DNA of 64,000 nucleotides from Erpobdella octoculata (GCA_963978895.1 OZ022242.1:21174129-21238128), one strand, 5' to 3'. Shown: positions 45,601 through 55,419, counted from the first letter of the stretch. Translations and numbers: made by a program. Notes: a model not told the origin generated them from the sequence alone.

Positions 45601-46584
45601 CTGTTTATAGTGGAAAGAAATATGAAAAAATTGTTTCTTGCTTTATATGTTGATGATGGCATTGTTATGGCTACAGATAAACAAGAACTCTCAGAATTTG
45701 CAGAGAGGTTAAAATCAGAGTTTAAAATTATAACAAAGCCAGCAAAATATTTCCTGGGAGTAGAAATCAATCAGAAATCTGATGGCTCCATAAAGATCAG
45801 TCAAGCTGCCTATACGAGAAAAGTTCTTGATCAGTTTGGTATGAGTAATTGTCGGCCATGTGTTACTCCAATCATCTCATCTGAGAAGGCAGAGTTTGAT
45901 GATAATAATGAACCAGTCAAATTTCCTTACAGGTCAGTTGTGGGGGCACTCATGTATTTAATGACGGGTACCAGACCCGATATTGCATATGCTGTTAGTG
46001 TTGCTTCCAGGAATTTGGAAAATCCTCTTCATAGTGATGTAGTCCAAGTAAAAAGGATTCTGCGATATCTTAAGGGTACCGAAGATACAGGAATTGTCTA
46101 CAGACCTCAACAGAATAAAAACACACTCCTGTGTTATAGTGATGCTGATCATGCAGGTGACCATACCACAGGCAGGTCTACGACTGGTGTGGTTTGTATC
46201 TATGCTGAAGGAGCAATAAGCTGGTTGAGTCAACGACAGACATCAGTTTCTATCTCAACCACAGAAGCAGAGGTAGTAGCGGCTAGTGAGGCCACACGTG
46301 AGGTTGTTTGGATAAAACGTCTGCTGAACGACATTGTTGGATTTGATGATATTCCAGTCATACAAATTGACAATGAAGCTGCTATTCGTTTGGCTCAGAA
46401 CCCAGAACATCACCGACGTACCAAACACATACAGACTCGTCATTTCTTCATCAGAGAAAAGGTTGCAGACGGTGAAGTTGGTGTCAAGAGTGTCACAACA
46501 GAACTTCAAGTGGCAGATGCACTAACGAAAGCTCTACAAGGACCAAGGCTAAAGCAACTGATGATCCACATGGGACTCGGTTAA
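42634..46584 (+). CDS. Copia gag-pol polyprotein (1316 aa, intact)
   Basis: A single uninterrupted ORF whose first ATG (42634) follows the leader. Gag (1-240) ends in a zinc knuckle CHYCKQVGHVVRKC, a CX2CX4HX4C box near residue 243. Protease: WYVDNGATSHLT near 307, with DNGA where DSGA is usual. Integrase: the HERLAHQN...CEGCVFGK zinc domain, then HTDVCGP, SDNGGEFDN and NGCSERENRTLVEAA (D, D, E triad). Reverse transcriptase: FDVSTAFLYGDLQEEIYMEQ and the catalytic LYVDDGIVMA. RNase H: CYSDADHAGD, SISTTEAEVVAASEA, QTRHFFIREKV. Order protease-integrase-RT-RNase H is that of Ty1/copia elements. There is no separate gag frame or frameshift. All catalytic residues are present, so the copy may be active. 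Confidence 0.97.
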   Translation: MDFTRIQIKPLEGKSNWLNWKGRVSILLRGTPDVMDVVEGRLKKPDEPRDDSTEAEVTAYQTAYSKFLKADCSAMVILSTNMSEESYEKVRSHACAREVWLELHRLFDGINEDRAYDLCMQFFGYKMCQGDEAATHVGKLKNIWKELKVELDKEENKDLLLMCRIIETLPSEYFSFSSSWRMLSKAERTVDNLTNQLCSYERALAGKTEPVQQEALFAKSTYPKSAQKQKSQIKSAKQGTIICHYCKQVGHVVRKCRKWIADGKPPKPANDLNISQGKAPESVHSVSLSAVYSDVLAIDSSNSADGWYVDNGATSHLTFRSDILTNFKKFSNVQSLQIADGNHVEAVGAGTVHLKTVIDKKNIEVKLENVWYVPKLNRNLFSVLAAQDRKKNSIFMSTQERCFFKVDNVKVLVGARERNGGLFRLIADTVVPSKLQEANIVKDENLIQLYHERLAHQNKRHVKSILKQEFNIDVSLDDEVCEGCVFGKAHRLKFGTRVRATKPGERIHTDVCGPFCNSFSNYRYFVLFKDDYSGFRFVYFMKEKSEVSEKLTWMLAECQTAGHTVMELLSDNGGEFDNADVKKILNKHGIRQRLIMPYTPQQNGCSERENRTLVEAARAMRLAHAELPQALWAQLIQTAGYILNRTAPTCVKGKSPYELWYNRKPKITHLRIIGCTAYVHVPDQRRKKMDTKAEKGILVGYEGDDGYRVFLQPGNRTVRSRDVVFDEKILRTTVPNWPLKSDQDESDADDDQMTENSGAVTEEIPTIADELTQSGAPASGIQLRDRECIKRPARFDDYVMIAAEMFSSSEPTSFEEAVQSDQKNEWQQAMKNEMQSLCENQTWQLMDLPPKKKAIPCKWVYKVKTNSDGSIERYKARLVIKGYAQKKGVDYDQTFSPVVRNTTVRTLLSVAASERMHLMQFDVSTAFLYGDLQEEIYMEQPEGFTDGSARVCKLKRSLYGLKQAPRCWNTRFGNFLKKIGFKQSDADPCLFIVERNMKKLFLALYVDDGIVMATDKQELSEFAERLKSEFKIITKPAKYFLGVEINQKSDGSIKISQAAYTRKVLDQFGMSNCRPCVTPIISSEKAEFDDNNEPVKFPYRSVVGALMYLMTGTRPDIAYAVSVASRNLENPLHSDVVQVKRILRYLKGTEDTGIVYRPQQNKNTLLCYSDADHAGDHTTGRSTTGVVCIYAEGAISWLSQRQTSVSISTTEAEVVAASEATREVVWIKRLLNDIVGFDDIPVIQIDNEAAIRLAQNPEHHRRTKHIQTRHFFIREKVADGEVGVKSVTTELQVADALTKALQGPRLKQLMIHMGLG

Positions 46585-46656
46585 CTTTTCCTGGGAAATC
46601 AAGTAGTTTACTAAGAATGAAATTGGTCAGACTGATAACTGTTACGATTTATGCTC

Positions 46657-46668
46657 AAAATGAGAAGG
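46657..46668 (+). promoter_or_regulatory. Copia polypurine tract
   Basis: AAAATGAGAAGG ends exactly at the 3' LTR. Position and purine content fit the plus-strand primer, although a T interrupts it. Confidence 0.75.
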
Positions 46669-46856
46669 TGTTGAATATAGTTTTTGTTTTGCTTATAAAT
46701 CGAACAGTTTATTTTATCTATTATTAATTGACCATTGTTCTTTTTATTCTATGTACTTCCGTCTTCCTTCTTTGTTGTTTCTCGAGTCGACATGTTGCTT
46801 TTAGTTGTGTACAATAAATTCGGGTTTTACTCTTAAATAAAGTATAAAACACAATA
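46669..46856 (+). repeat. Copia 3' LTR (188 bp)
   Basis: Identical by eye to the 5' LTR. Followed by the duplicated target GTCCC. Confidence 0.96.
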
Positions 46857-47224
46857 GTCCCTTTGTCTTTTACTCATATTTTGGCTTGTGTTCTTCAAAA
46901 CTAGAAACTATTATTGACAATGGCAACTATTAATGAAAAATTAACGGATAAAATTACAAAAATACTGTTAGATTTTAGTTCGGTTCGGAAAACCGCAATG
47001 TTTATTTTTCACCAGAAATGAAAAGTGAATTCGATAAAACAGGGATGTGCCTCCATGTATATAGCATGTTATAAACAAATCAAAGCCGATTTTATGTGCA
47101 TTAATAAAAATTTATAAAAAAAAATTACGGCCATTTATAATGATATGCTATAAATTGCGGGGCCCCTACCAAGCGCGGGGCCCTATTTGGAGCAATCGGT
47201 CAAATCGGCCTAAGACCGGCCCTG

Positions 47225-49347
47225 CTTGTGGGGCAAGGCGCAGGTTATGTTACGATCTTGGTGATTTTCAAGGATTGAACGAATCTCTGGCCGGTGTTAT
47301 GTCTGCAAGGGAGAAGGGTAACTTTTCTTTGGAATCAGAGTGGACGTTTTTTCGCAACACATTGAATGATCTTACTACGATGTTTGTTCCGACAAAAGGT
47401 GCTGGGAAGAAACGAAATTTTCGTATGTCATCTGAGCTGTTGAGGCTTATTCGACTGAAACATCACCTGTGGAAGCGGATATATAAATATGGAGAAATTG
47501 AAAAACTTTTGTTGTTTAGGAAAATTAGAGATAAAGTAAAGAATGACACAAAACAGTTGAACATTGAGTCTCAAGACAGAATTGCAGAAAGTTACAATGA
47601 TAACCCAAAATGCTTCTGGAACTATGTGAGGAAAAAAACTAGAACTCGAGATAAAGTTGGAGTTTTGGACACCGATAGTGGAGATTTGCACGAAAACATT
47701 GATAAAGCAAATGCTTTTGCCAAATATTTTTCTTCAGTTTATGTTACAGATGGGGATTTTTGTGGAGAAGGGTTTTGTTGTCCAGGTGTACCTGTGGGTG
47801 GCATGCAGGAACTGAAAATAGATGCCTGTGTTGTGTACAAAAAGCTGAAAGAATTAAACAAAAGCAAATCTGCCGGACCGGATGGGATTCATCCGAGAGT
47901 CTTGTGGGAAACCAGAGAATCAATTTTCGAATATCTAAGCTACATGTTCGAAAAGTCCATAGAGTCTGGAGAAGTGGTCAACGATTGGAGAACAGGCGAC
48001 GTGGTCCCCATATATAAAAAGGGTAGCAAAAGTAAAGTAGAGAATTATAGACCAATTACCTTGACTTCTGTCTGTTGCAAAATCCTGGAGTCGATTGTTA
48101 AAGACCACATCATGAGTTACTTTTTGCAGAACAATTTATTTACTCGTTATCAGTATGGTTTTCTCCCTGCAAGATCTACGACTTTGCAGCTCTTGAAGTT
48201 TCTGGATAAACTGACAGAGGCTATTGATTTAAATAAGGTTGTTGATGTCTTATACACAGATCTGGAAAAGGCTTTCCATAAAATCTCACACAGCAGGCTT
48301 CTATATAAATTGGAGCAATATGGGGTTCATAAAAAACTGCTTAGTTGGATCGAAAACTATCTAAAAGGAAGAACCTTTAAAGTCAAAATAAACGATGATA
48401 CTTCAATGCTACTGCCGGTTTCCAGCGGGGTTCCTCAGGGAAGTGTTTTGGGGCCTTTACTGTTTATTGTCTATATTAATGATATACAGTTGGCATGTGA
48501 GGACTTTTTTCTATTCGCTGATGACGCAAAGTTTTACCGGGTTATTGAAGGCACTGACGATGTTTCCAAACTGCAAGCAAACATTAACAAAGCAATGGAA
48601 TGGTTTTGTAGATGGAGAATGAGTGTTAACTTGAATAAATGTTGTCTATTGAGAGTGGGGAGAAAAAAACAAGAAGTAGCCTACAAACTGTTGGATATAG
48701 CAGGAGTGAGTCATGAAATACCTATAACAAATAGTGTCTCAGATCTTGGCGTTGTGATTGATGCGGGACTGCAGTTCAAGGAGCACATTGAAAAAAGAGT
48801 AAATAAAGCCAACAGCTTGCTGGGTGTAATTGCAAGAAAATTCAAATATTTATCTGAGAGTGCATTTGTGTGCCTTTATAAATCTCTGGTTAGATCTCAG
48901 TTGGAATATGAATATGCGACCCCGGTCTGGAATCCATATAGGCAAGGCTTAATAAAAGCAATAGAGAAAGTCCAAAGAAGGGCAACAAGACTGGTCCTGT
49001 CATGTAAAGGTCTGAGCTACGTAGAAAGACTAAAGAAACTGAAACTGCATTCGTTGGTGTATAGAAGGAGACGGGCAGACCTAATCTTACTCTATGATAT
49101 GATGTCTGGTCGATTGCGGGAGGAGCATTGCCCTGCTGTGCAACTCTGTAGAGAAGTAAGAACGAGGGGACACGACTTCAAGTTGACCACTACGTTATCA
49201 CATAAAGACTGCAGAAAGTTCTTCTTCAGTAATAGAGTCGTAGCTGACTGGAACAGTCTGCCGGGAGAAGTTGTAGAAGCGACAAACATTTCTATGTTTA
49301 AATCTTTGATAGATAATTATTATGGCGATTTGGTTTTTAACTGCTGA
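47225..49347 (+). CDS. LINE ORF2 fragment: reverse transcriptase and C-terminal domain
   Basis: About 707 residues open from the hAT junction to TGA. An open frame begins further left (47140), but those codons belong to the hAT terminal repeat. RT motifs in order: KSAGPDGIHPRVLWE; PIYKKGSKSKVENYRPITL; YTDLEKAFHKI (catalytic D present; the usual FD is FH); SGVPQGSVLGPLLFIVYIND; FLFADDAKF with the catalytic FADD (48509-48526); then NKCCLLRVG and SDLGVVIDAGLQF. The C-terminal part (YKSLVRSQLEYEYATPVWNP, RRRRADLILLYDMMSG, FFSNRVVADWNSLPGEV) is typical of CR1/jockey-like LINEs. No stop interrupts the frame. Without endonuclease and 5' end it is not autonomous. Confidence 0.9.
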
Positions 49348-49483
49348 TGTTTTCAGTTTTGCTCAGAACTTAGAATAGGTAGAATTTGGACTGTTTTTGT
49401 TTGTATTGTCTTTGTTTAATGTATTTCATTTTTCGGCGAAGGGCCTGCCCGTGCTGAGTTTCAAATAAAAAAAAAAAAAAAAA
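47225..49483 (+). mobile_element. CR1/jockey-like LINE, 5'-truncated, with poly(A)
   Basis: Runs from the hAT junction to a poly(A) of 17 bases (49467-49483). It carries the reverse transcriptase ORF described below. The endonuclease is missing. Upstream of the hAT element, 39931-39955 continues the same frame for a few codons and then meets a stop, so the true 5' truncation point is near there or at the junction. Confidence 0.85.
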
Positions 49484-50004
49484 CATTTATTAAAATCAGT
49501 GAGTCAGCTCGAGTCGGCTTTTACTGGTCTGCAGTGAGCATTTTATCTACCCCATGCAGATTTCACAACTATTATTATTTCACAACTTTGAGATTTATGC
49601 ATCACACATTGAAATAAAAAAATTGTTTTTTAAAAATTTTAATTTTTGTTTTTAAATTTAAGTTTTTTGTATAAGTTTTTTTTAATTTGTTTTATCAATT
49701 TATCTATGATAAATATAACAATTATATTAAAAAAATTTTTTTAGAACATTCATTGATAATTATTAGTTTACTAATCTATTAATAATTAATCAAATGAAAA
49801 GTAATTTTATTTAATGTCCTTGTATTGTTAGTTTGACAGTTGCTTAGAGTTCATTGCATTTATTTACCTAAATTATTTACGGGATCGCCAATACAAAGTT
49901 AGTTCACCCACCCGCTTTGTTAATTTAATTTAATTTAATTTAATTAATTGATAGTTGATATGTTCGACTAGTATGTGCTCATTCGTTTACCAAGGCTGTA
50001 GGCG
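49484..50004. other. AT-rich intergenic stretch, nothing recognised
   Basis: Poly-T/A-rich sequence after the LINE. No ORF, repeat array or end motif that I could support, apart from a short AATTT repeat at 49924-49945. Confidence 0.6.
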
Positions 50005-50353
50005 CCGAGGCAATAAGCGATAAAATTGCTGTTGTGCGGCGATTTTGCCAGAACAATTGATTCTTCGATCAATTAATAAAGATGTACATATTTTTTGAAG
50101 GGTTAGGGGGTAAAGTTCTAGTATAGCGTCATCGGCCGATTTCTATGAAAAATGACCGGGTTTTAACGTAAATGATGTTTAAAACATAAGTAAAGTCTAA
50201 TTACAACATAAATAACTAAAAAAAACCAGAAATTATATCACTTTAGAACATTTAAAAATTGCTGCTGAAGCTTATCTAGTTCCCGATGAAGATTTATTTG
50301 TCAATAGCGATAGAAGTGAACAGTTGGAATAAAGAAAATAATAATTAAACACA

Positions 50354-51372
50354 TCTATATATATAAAAATGAATGTTTGTATGTATGTATGTATGTATAT
50401 AGGTATGTTATTCATGCATTGTTACACCATTCATCCGATCGTAATGAAATTTTCACACAACCTTGAGAGTCAAGGGGAATCAAATATAGAGAAAATTTTT
50501 TTGAAATCCGTCACAAAATGAGCGGAGCGGAGCGGGTGAGCGAGCCGGAACTATATATATATGTATGTGCGTATGTATGTGTCTATGTATGTATGTGTAT
50601 GTGCATGTATGTGTGTCTGTGTGTGTGTTTATGTATGTACTAGCGGAGATACCCGGCGTTGCCCGGGTTATTAGAGGTTTTTCTAATGTTTGTCTCTTTC
50701 TCTCCCGTTTCCTTTCCCACCTGCTTTCCCACTCCTGTTCGCTTTCCCGTTTTCGGTCGTTTTCCCGCTGCCGGTCGCTTTCCCGTTTTCGGTCGTTTTC
50801 CCGCTGCCGGTCGCTTTCCCGCTCCCGGTCGCTTTCCCGCTCCTGGTCGTTTTCCCGGTCGCTGTCCCGTTCCCGCTCACGCTTGCTTTTCCGTTCCCGC
50901 TCGCTCTCCGTTCCGGGTCGCTTTCCCGTTTCTATAATAGACAAACTAACCCACAAACATTCATATATATATATAGTCTTAGCAAATCTATTTTACGTTT
51001 TATTGGCTAACAGAAGTTATGAAAGAATGGAAAAGGGAAAATGAGCGTGAACGGGAACGGGAGAGCAACCGGGAATGGGAGAGCAAGCATGACCGGGAAC
51101 GGGAGAGCAAGCGTGAGCGGGAACGGGAAAGCGACCGGGAACGCGGAAAGCGACTGGAATCGGGAGAGCAAGCTTTGAAGGAAACGCGAGCAAGAGAGAA
51201 AATTGATAACAAAACCTCTGAGCGGGAAAGCGACCGGGAGCTGGAAAACGACCGAGAGCGGAAAAGCGACCGGGAACGCGACGAAAACGGGAAATTGGAG
51301 AAGGAAACGGGAGCGAGACAAACATTAGAAAAACCTCTAAAAACCCCGGGCAACGCCGGGTAACCCCGCTAG
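50354..51372 (+). mobile_element. Helitron interrupted by a second Helitron
   Basis: The 5' end TCTATATATATAAAAATGAA follows host A at 50353. The 3' end has hairpin CCCGGGCAACGCCGGG, then TAACCCCG and CTAG (51369-51372), followed by host T. The internal body holds the CACACAACCTTGAGAGTCAA block and a GGGAACGGGAGAGC minisatellite (about 51030-51320). It is split at 50640-50977 by an element in opposite orientation. No transposase coding. Confidence 0.72.
50640..50977 (-). mobile_element. Nested Helitron, opposite orientation
   Basis: The 3' end on the minus strand is hairpin CCCGGGCAACGCCGGG, a short spacer and CTAG (50640-50643) with host T. The 5' end near 50977 is the degenerate ACTATATATATATATGAATG. 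The interior is a 24- to 30-bp minisatellite of CGGGAGCGGGAAAGCGACC type. Translated, it gives Arg/Ser/Glu-rich strings that mimic SR proteins. Confidence 0.75.
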
Positions 51373-51689
51373 TTTAAAATAAAAATAGACAGTTTAGGAA
51401 AAGAAATTAAACATTTAAATTATGAAAATTAAAATTTGAAAACTAACAGTTTGTTTTAGAAGTACGGGTTGCGTAACCCGCTCCATATCTAAAACAGTTT
51501 CTTTAAATGCGACGGTTTTGTCAATATGCCTTAAGACAAATAAAAAAACATTAAGAACAATAAATAACCAGCCGAAAACCAAGAAAAAATAAAATAATAT
51601 CAAAGTAAAAGTACTTGGTTGTCTTTATTACGGTTTCCACCATATTTCTTGGAGTAGAAATTCTGGGTTTTAGAGGTCATGATTGGTTC

Positions 51690-51895
51690 CAGAATCGTGT
51701 GGAGAACGAGAAAGTGACCAGGAAAAGGAGAGCAAGCATGAGCGAGAAAGCGATCGAGATCGGAAAAGTGACCAGGAGCGGGAAAGCGACCGGGAGCGGG
51801 AAAGCGACCGGGCGCGTAAGAGTAAGCGGGAAGGAAAACGGGAGCGAGAGAAAAAACGATAGAAAAACCACGGGCAAGGCAGGATACCCCGCTAG
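51690..51895 (+). mobile_element. Helitron 3' fragment
   Basis: GAGAACGAGAAAGTGACC to GGGAGCGGGAAAGCGACCG minisatellite, then AGAAAAACCACGGGCAAGGC, a worn hairpin, and CCCCG CTAG (51892-51895) followed by T. The 5' end is not found. Confidence 0.65.
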
Positions 51896-52659
51896 TCACG
51901 GATAAATTTCCGCTCAGCGCTTTGATTTTTTAAAATTTAAGATGCATATTAAATAATTAAACAATTATTTTGAACCCTTTAACATTTATTTTTTTATTTT
52001 GATATTTTATTTTGATATTTTATTTTTATATTAACTCTTTCTTACTTTTCATTCCTTGAATTGTATTATTCCGCGTATCAACATTGCCTTTGGATATTTT
52101 TGCTTAAAGTCTGTTTTTAGTAAGTTTTTCTGTAAAAAACTTGTTCGTAGTATGTTCTGATAATGTTCTGAGTTTATTCCATTAAACAGTTTTTTAAACC
52201 GTGTTTTTTATAGAAATCGGCCGATGACGCTATACTAGAACTTTACCGGATAGGGTTTAATTTTAATACGGGAATGCCGGTACAGTAGCAATTTTACCGA
52301 TTGCAACTACGGCGAACCGCCGGGGCAATAGCAGCGACCGTGCTCATACTTTTACGGCTTTTGTATTTCCACAAAATTGAGTCATACATAGGTTTTCGCA
52401 TGTCTTTAACTTGCAGGCCAAAAGGCCTATGCGTAGACCTCACCAAAAAACTGTAATATGTAGAGGTACCCAGGGAAAAATAGGAGTTACAAGAAATTTA
52501 ATTGCTCGCTCGTTTATTATCCTAAATATGTAAATTATACATCAAATGAATTCTAAAAGAAACCTTACGTAATATGGTGGTAATAAAAAAAAGTTTAGGT
52601 TAGTTCATTTTCTTTGATTTCTGGTTCAAAGTAAGTCATTTTGAACTTTGCCTTATATC

Positions 52660-53643
52660 TCTGGAGTTTGAAAACACGTAAACTTTCTTTTTTTTAAAGA
52701 AGTTCAGCTTTTCTTCTAAAAGATTAAGAATATATAATCAGCATTGCTGTAGATGCGTTCGCAATTTACGAAATCCGCGTTTGAAATCAGATGGTGTTGT
52801 TGAAAAATGCATCATCTGAGCGCTCGAGTTTCGTGTAGATGTGGAAAAGATACATGCGCACAAAATTGAATAACTTTATAAGTGTACGTGTTAAAATTTT
52901 AATTTTTTTAAATTTAAAAAATAGAAACACTAATTTATAACATATATAATTTTTATCATAATAGGAACAAATTAAGTTGATTATTTTGAGATGTGAACGA
53001 ACGTGATAACAAACTACTCGATGTCGTAGAAACAGTAAAACTTTTACTACTTTTTTATTTAAAAACACGTAAACTTTCTTTTTTTTTAAATAAGTTCAGC
53101 TTTTCTTCTATAAGAATATGTAATCAGCATTACTGTATGTGTGTTTGCAATATACGAAATTTGCGTTTGAAATCACACGGTGTTGAAAAATGCACCTTCT
53201 GAGCGCTCGATTTTTGTGTGTATATGGATAGGGTACATGCGCCAAAAATTGAATAACTTTATAAGTAAACGTGTTAAAATTTTATATTTTTTAAATTTAA
53301 AAACTAGAGACACTATTTGGTAATGTTTATAAATATTATTGTAATAGGAACAAATTAAGCTGATTATTTTGAGATCTGAATGAACGTGATAACAAACTAC
53401 TCGATGTCATAAAAACAGTAAAACATTGACTACATTAAACTTTTTTATTTGAAAACATGTAAACTTATAATTTTTTTAAAAATAAGTTTAGCTTTTCTTC
53501 TAAATGATATGTAATCGGCAATCGACGTTGTTGTAGGTGTTTTCGCAATATATAAAATCCGAGTTTGAAATAAGACGGTATGGAGGAAAAATGCTGCATT
53601 TGAGCGCTCGAGTTTTGTGTAAGTGTAGATGTGGAAAAGGACA

Positions 53644-53683
<40 letters not shown>

Positions 53684-54030
53684 AAAATTGAATAACTTTA
53701 TAATTTTTTTAAATTTAAAAACTAGAATCACTAATCTATAACATTTATACATGTTATGTTAATAGGATAAAGTTAGGTATATTAATTTGATATGTGAACG
53801 AAGGTGTTACCAAACAACTCAATGTCGTAAAAGCATTAAAACTTTGACTACATATAACTTTTGATTTTGAAATCTGGTAAACTTTCTTTTTTTTAAGTTT
53901 AGCTTTTCCTCTAAAAGAATATGTAATCAGCATTGCTGTAGGTGCGTTCGCAATCTACGAAATTCGCGTTTGAAATAAGACGGTATAGACGGAAAATGCT
54001 GCATCTGTACGCTTGAGTTCTGTGTAGATG
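52660..54030. repeat. Tandem repeat of about 390-417 bp (3.5-4 units) upstream of TIMM8
   Basis: Units start near 52669, 53062, 53449 and 53866 at a block ACGTAAACTTTC-(T)n-AAGTT, then AGCTTTTCTTCTA, ATATGTAATCAGCATT, CGTTTGAAAT and GCGCTCGAGTT. Later parts of the unit (GAATAACTTTATAAGT, AACAAATTAAGTTGATTATT) repeat in the first three copies. Divergence is moderate. One unit has gained a (TA)n tract (53645-53678). Confidence 0.88.
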
Positions 54031-54764
54031 TTCAGAGGGTAACCTCGCTTGCCTCACTTTCTTAGCCTTAAGGCTCAAGATCTGCTGCAACTACTTTCAA
54101 TTTTCAAAATGCTATATCTCCAATAATTTAGGTCACATAATAAAAATTTTTGCAAATTTTCATTTCTGTTAATGTAAACTTTAATAATATTTAAAAAAAA
54201 TATAAAAAAATTTAAATTTTGATGCACAGGTCAAGTTTTCACCTCAAACAAAATTTTGCAAATATCTTTTAAATTTAAAGTACTTATTAAATACTTAACT
54301 AAACACTACTTAAACAGAGTTAACTGAGTGGTTAAGATTTAAATAACAAGCTAAAAAATCTTTTTTGGCTTTTCATGGTGTAAAAACTTGCCTGGTTTTC
54401 TGGTTCTTTATAGTTTTTCAGAATTATGACCCGAAGTTATTTAGCAGCGATGCTGGTTACTCCAACCTATTTACGAAAAAAAATTTTTGTTTTAGGCTTG
54501 TGTTATAGATAGTATATATTGTTTGAAAGTATTTAAAAAAGAAATATAATGGTGAAAAGATATGCACAAGCTGTTCCCGGCACCTCTGAGTTTTCATAAC
54601 ACTAGAGCAAGCCTTACAAATTCTTTACTACTACTGTAGTATAAAGGCTGTAGATCTCGCAGCATTTCAAATGCCGATTTGAAATAGTTCGGAACAACGT
54701 ATCATAATATGTCATAGTTGTATCAGATGTTTTATTTTAATAATTTTATTTTATTCAATTTTAG

Positions 54765-55052
54765 AAAACAATGGCTAGTGACAAAATGGATGCAGAGTTG
54801 CAAGAATTTCTGGCAATTGAACAACAGAAAGCATTTTTTCAAACTCAATTACACAGACTGACTGATTCCTGCTGGGATGTCTGCATTGACAAACCACGTG
54901 ACAAGCTGGACACCAAATCAGAAACTTGCTTGGCAAATTGTGTGGATAGATTTATTGATGTTTCTGCTGCCATAACTGACAGATTTAGAAAACTATCTAG
55001 TTCATTAAATCATTAGTGTGTATTATCGTTTTGAATAATAGAATGTAATAAA
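54765..55052 (+). CDS. TIMM8: TIMM8-type small Tim chaperone (coding exon 54771-55016)
   Basis: 81-residue protein of the mitochondrial intermembrane space. TIMM8 pairs with TIMM13 to carry hydrophobic precursors such as TIMM23 from the outer membrane to the TIM22 route. The twin CX3C signature is complete: C34-WDV-C38 and C53-LAN-C57 with 14 residues between pairs, and helices on both sides (QEFLAIEQQKAFFQTQLHRL, NCVDRFIDVSAAITDRFRKL). Length is near that of animal TIMM8 (about 85-97). The start ATG lies 6 nt after a good acceptor (polypyrimidine-TTTTAG at 54764), so a 5' UTR exon should lie upstream in the repeat region. Stop TAG is at 55014-55016, poly(A) signal AATAAA at 55047. A retrocopy is unlikely because of the upstream acceptor and absence of a poly(A) tract. 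Confidence 0.92.
55047..55052 (+). terminator. Poly(A) signal of TIMM8
   Basis: AATAAA, 30 bases after the TIMM8 stop codon. Confidence 0.7.
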
Positions 55053-55419
55053 ATAGTTTCTATCCAAAAGTTTGCAAGTATCTTGATTTTCATTATTAGT
55101 TAAAATACAGTATACTCCCTCTAATCCAGGACCTGTCCTACAGACCAGCATATACTTTGTAAGGGACGGAGTTTGAATGTTTTTTTGAGTAGCAGACTCA
55201 TATAGTTGTAAAACGGCACTAGGTGGAATTACCAAAAATGTGGCATAAGTCCGCCATCTTGAATTTTCAAAATGGCGACCGATAATTATAAAAATCAGAC
55301 AACATTATTATACTTAATTGGTGTACAAAACTTCATTTCGATTATGATAATTATGAGACAAATAAAATTTAATATGGCTGACATATAGCCTATGAAAAGG
55401 TTTTTGTTATATCAAGTTA

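Larger units (their letters stand above)
42302..46861 (+). mobile_element. Full-length Ty1/copia LTR retrotransposon with target duplication
   Basis: The element is 42307-46856 (4550 bp), flanked by the 5-bp direct repeat GTCCC (42302-42306, 46857-46861). It has two LTRs that look identical base for base, a primer-binding site, a single gag-pol ORF and a polypurine tract. LTR identity and an intact ORF mean very recent insertion. It lies inside the hAT element, opposite to its transposase. Confidence 0.97.
39956..47224 (-). mobile_element. hAT element with ZMYM1-type transposase, interrupted by a copia insertion
   Basis: Perfect 8-bp target duplication CTTGTGGG at 39948-39955 and 47225-47232. 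Ends CAGGGCCGGCCTTACG and, reversed from the right, CAGGGCCGGTCTTAGG, followed on both sides by GCGGGGCCC words. The element's own sequence is 39956-42306 plus 46862-47224, about 2.7 kb. The rest is the copia retrotransposon and one copy of its 5-bp duplication. Confidence 0.95.
50005..52345. mobile_element. Long imperfect inverted repeat enclosing a Helitron cluster
   Basis: The left arm (about 50005-50155) contains AAAATTGCTGTTGTGCGGC and GTAAAGTTCTAGTATAGCGT, then CATCGGCCGATTTCTAT. The right arm (about 52210-52345) carries the reverse complement of the same words in reverse order. The inner 40 bp of the arms are nearly identical and the outer parts diverged. This looks like a TIR transposon of about 0.8 kb that later received Helitrons. 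I found no target duplication. Confidence 0.6.

Noticed and set aside
49484..49510. Possible LINE target duplication (CATTTATTAAAATCAGTG versus left-flank TTTCATTAAACAGTG)
   Set aside because: Imperfect, in AT-rich sequence, and the LINE 5'-end position is not fixed.
50480..51363. Arg/Ser- and Arg/Glu-rich ORFs resembling SR proteins
   Set aside because: They come from the GGGAACGGGAAAGCGACC minisatellite inside Helitrons, occur in all frames, and have no conserved domain or gene structure.
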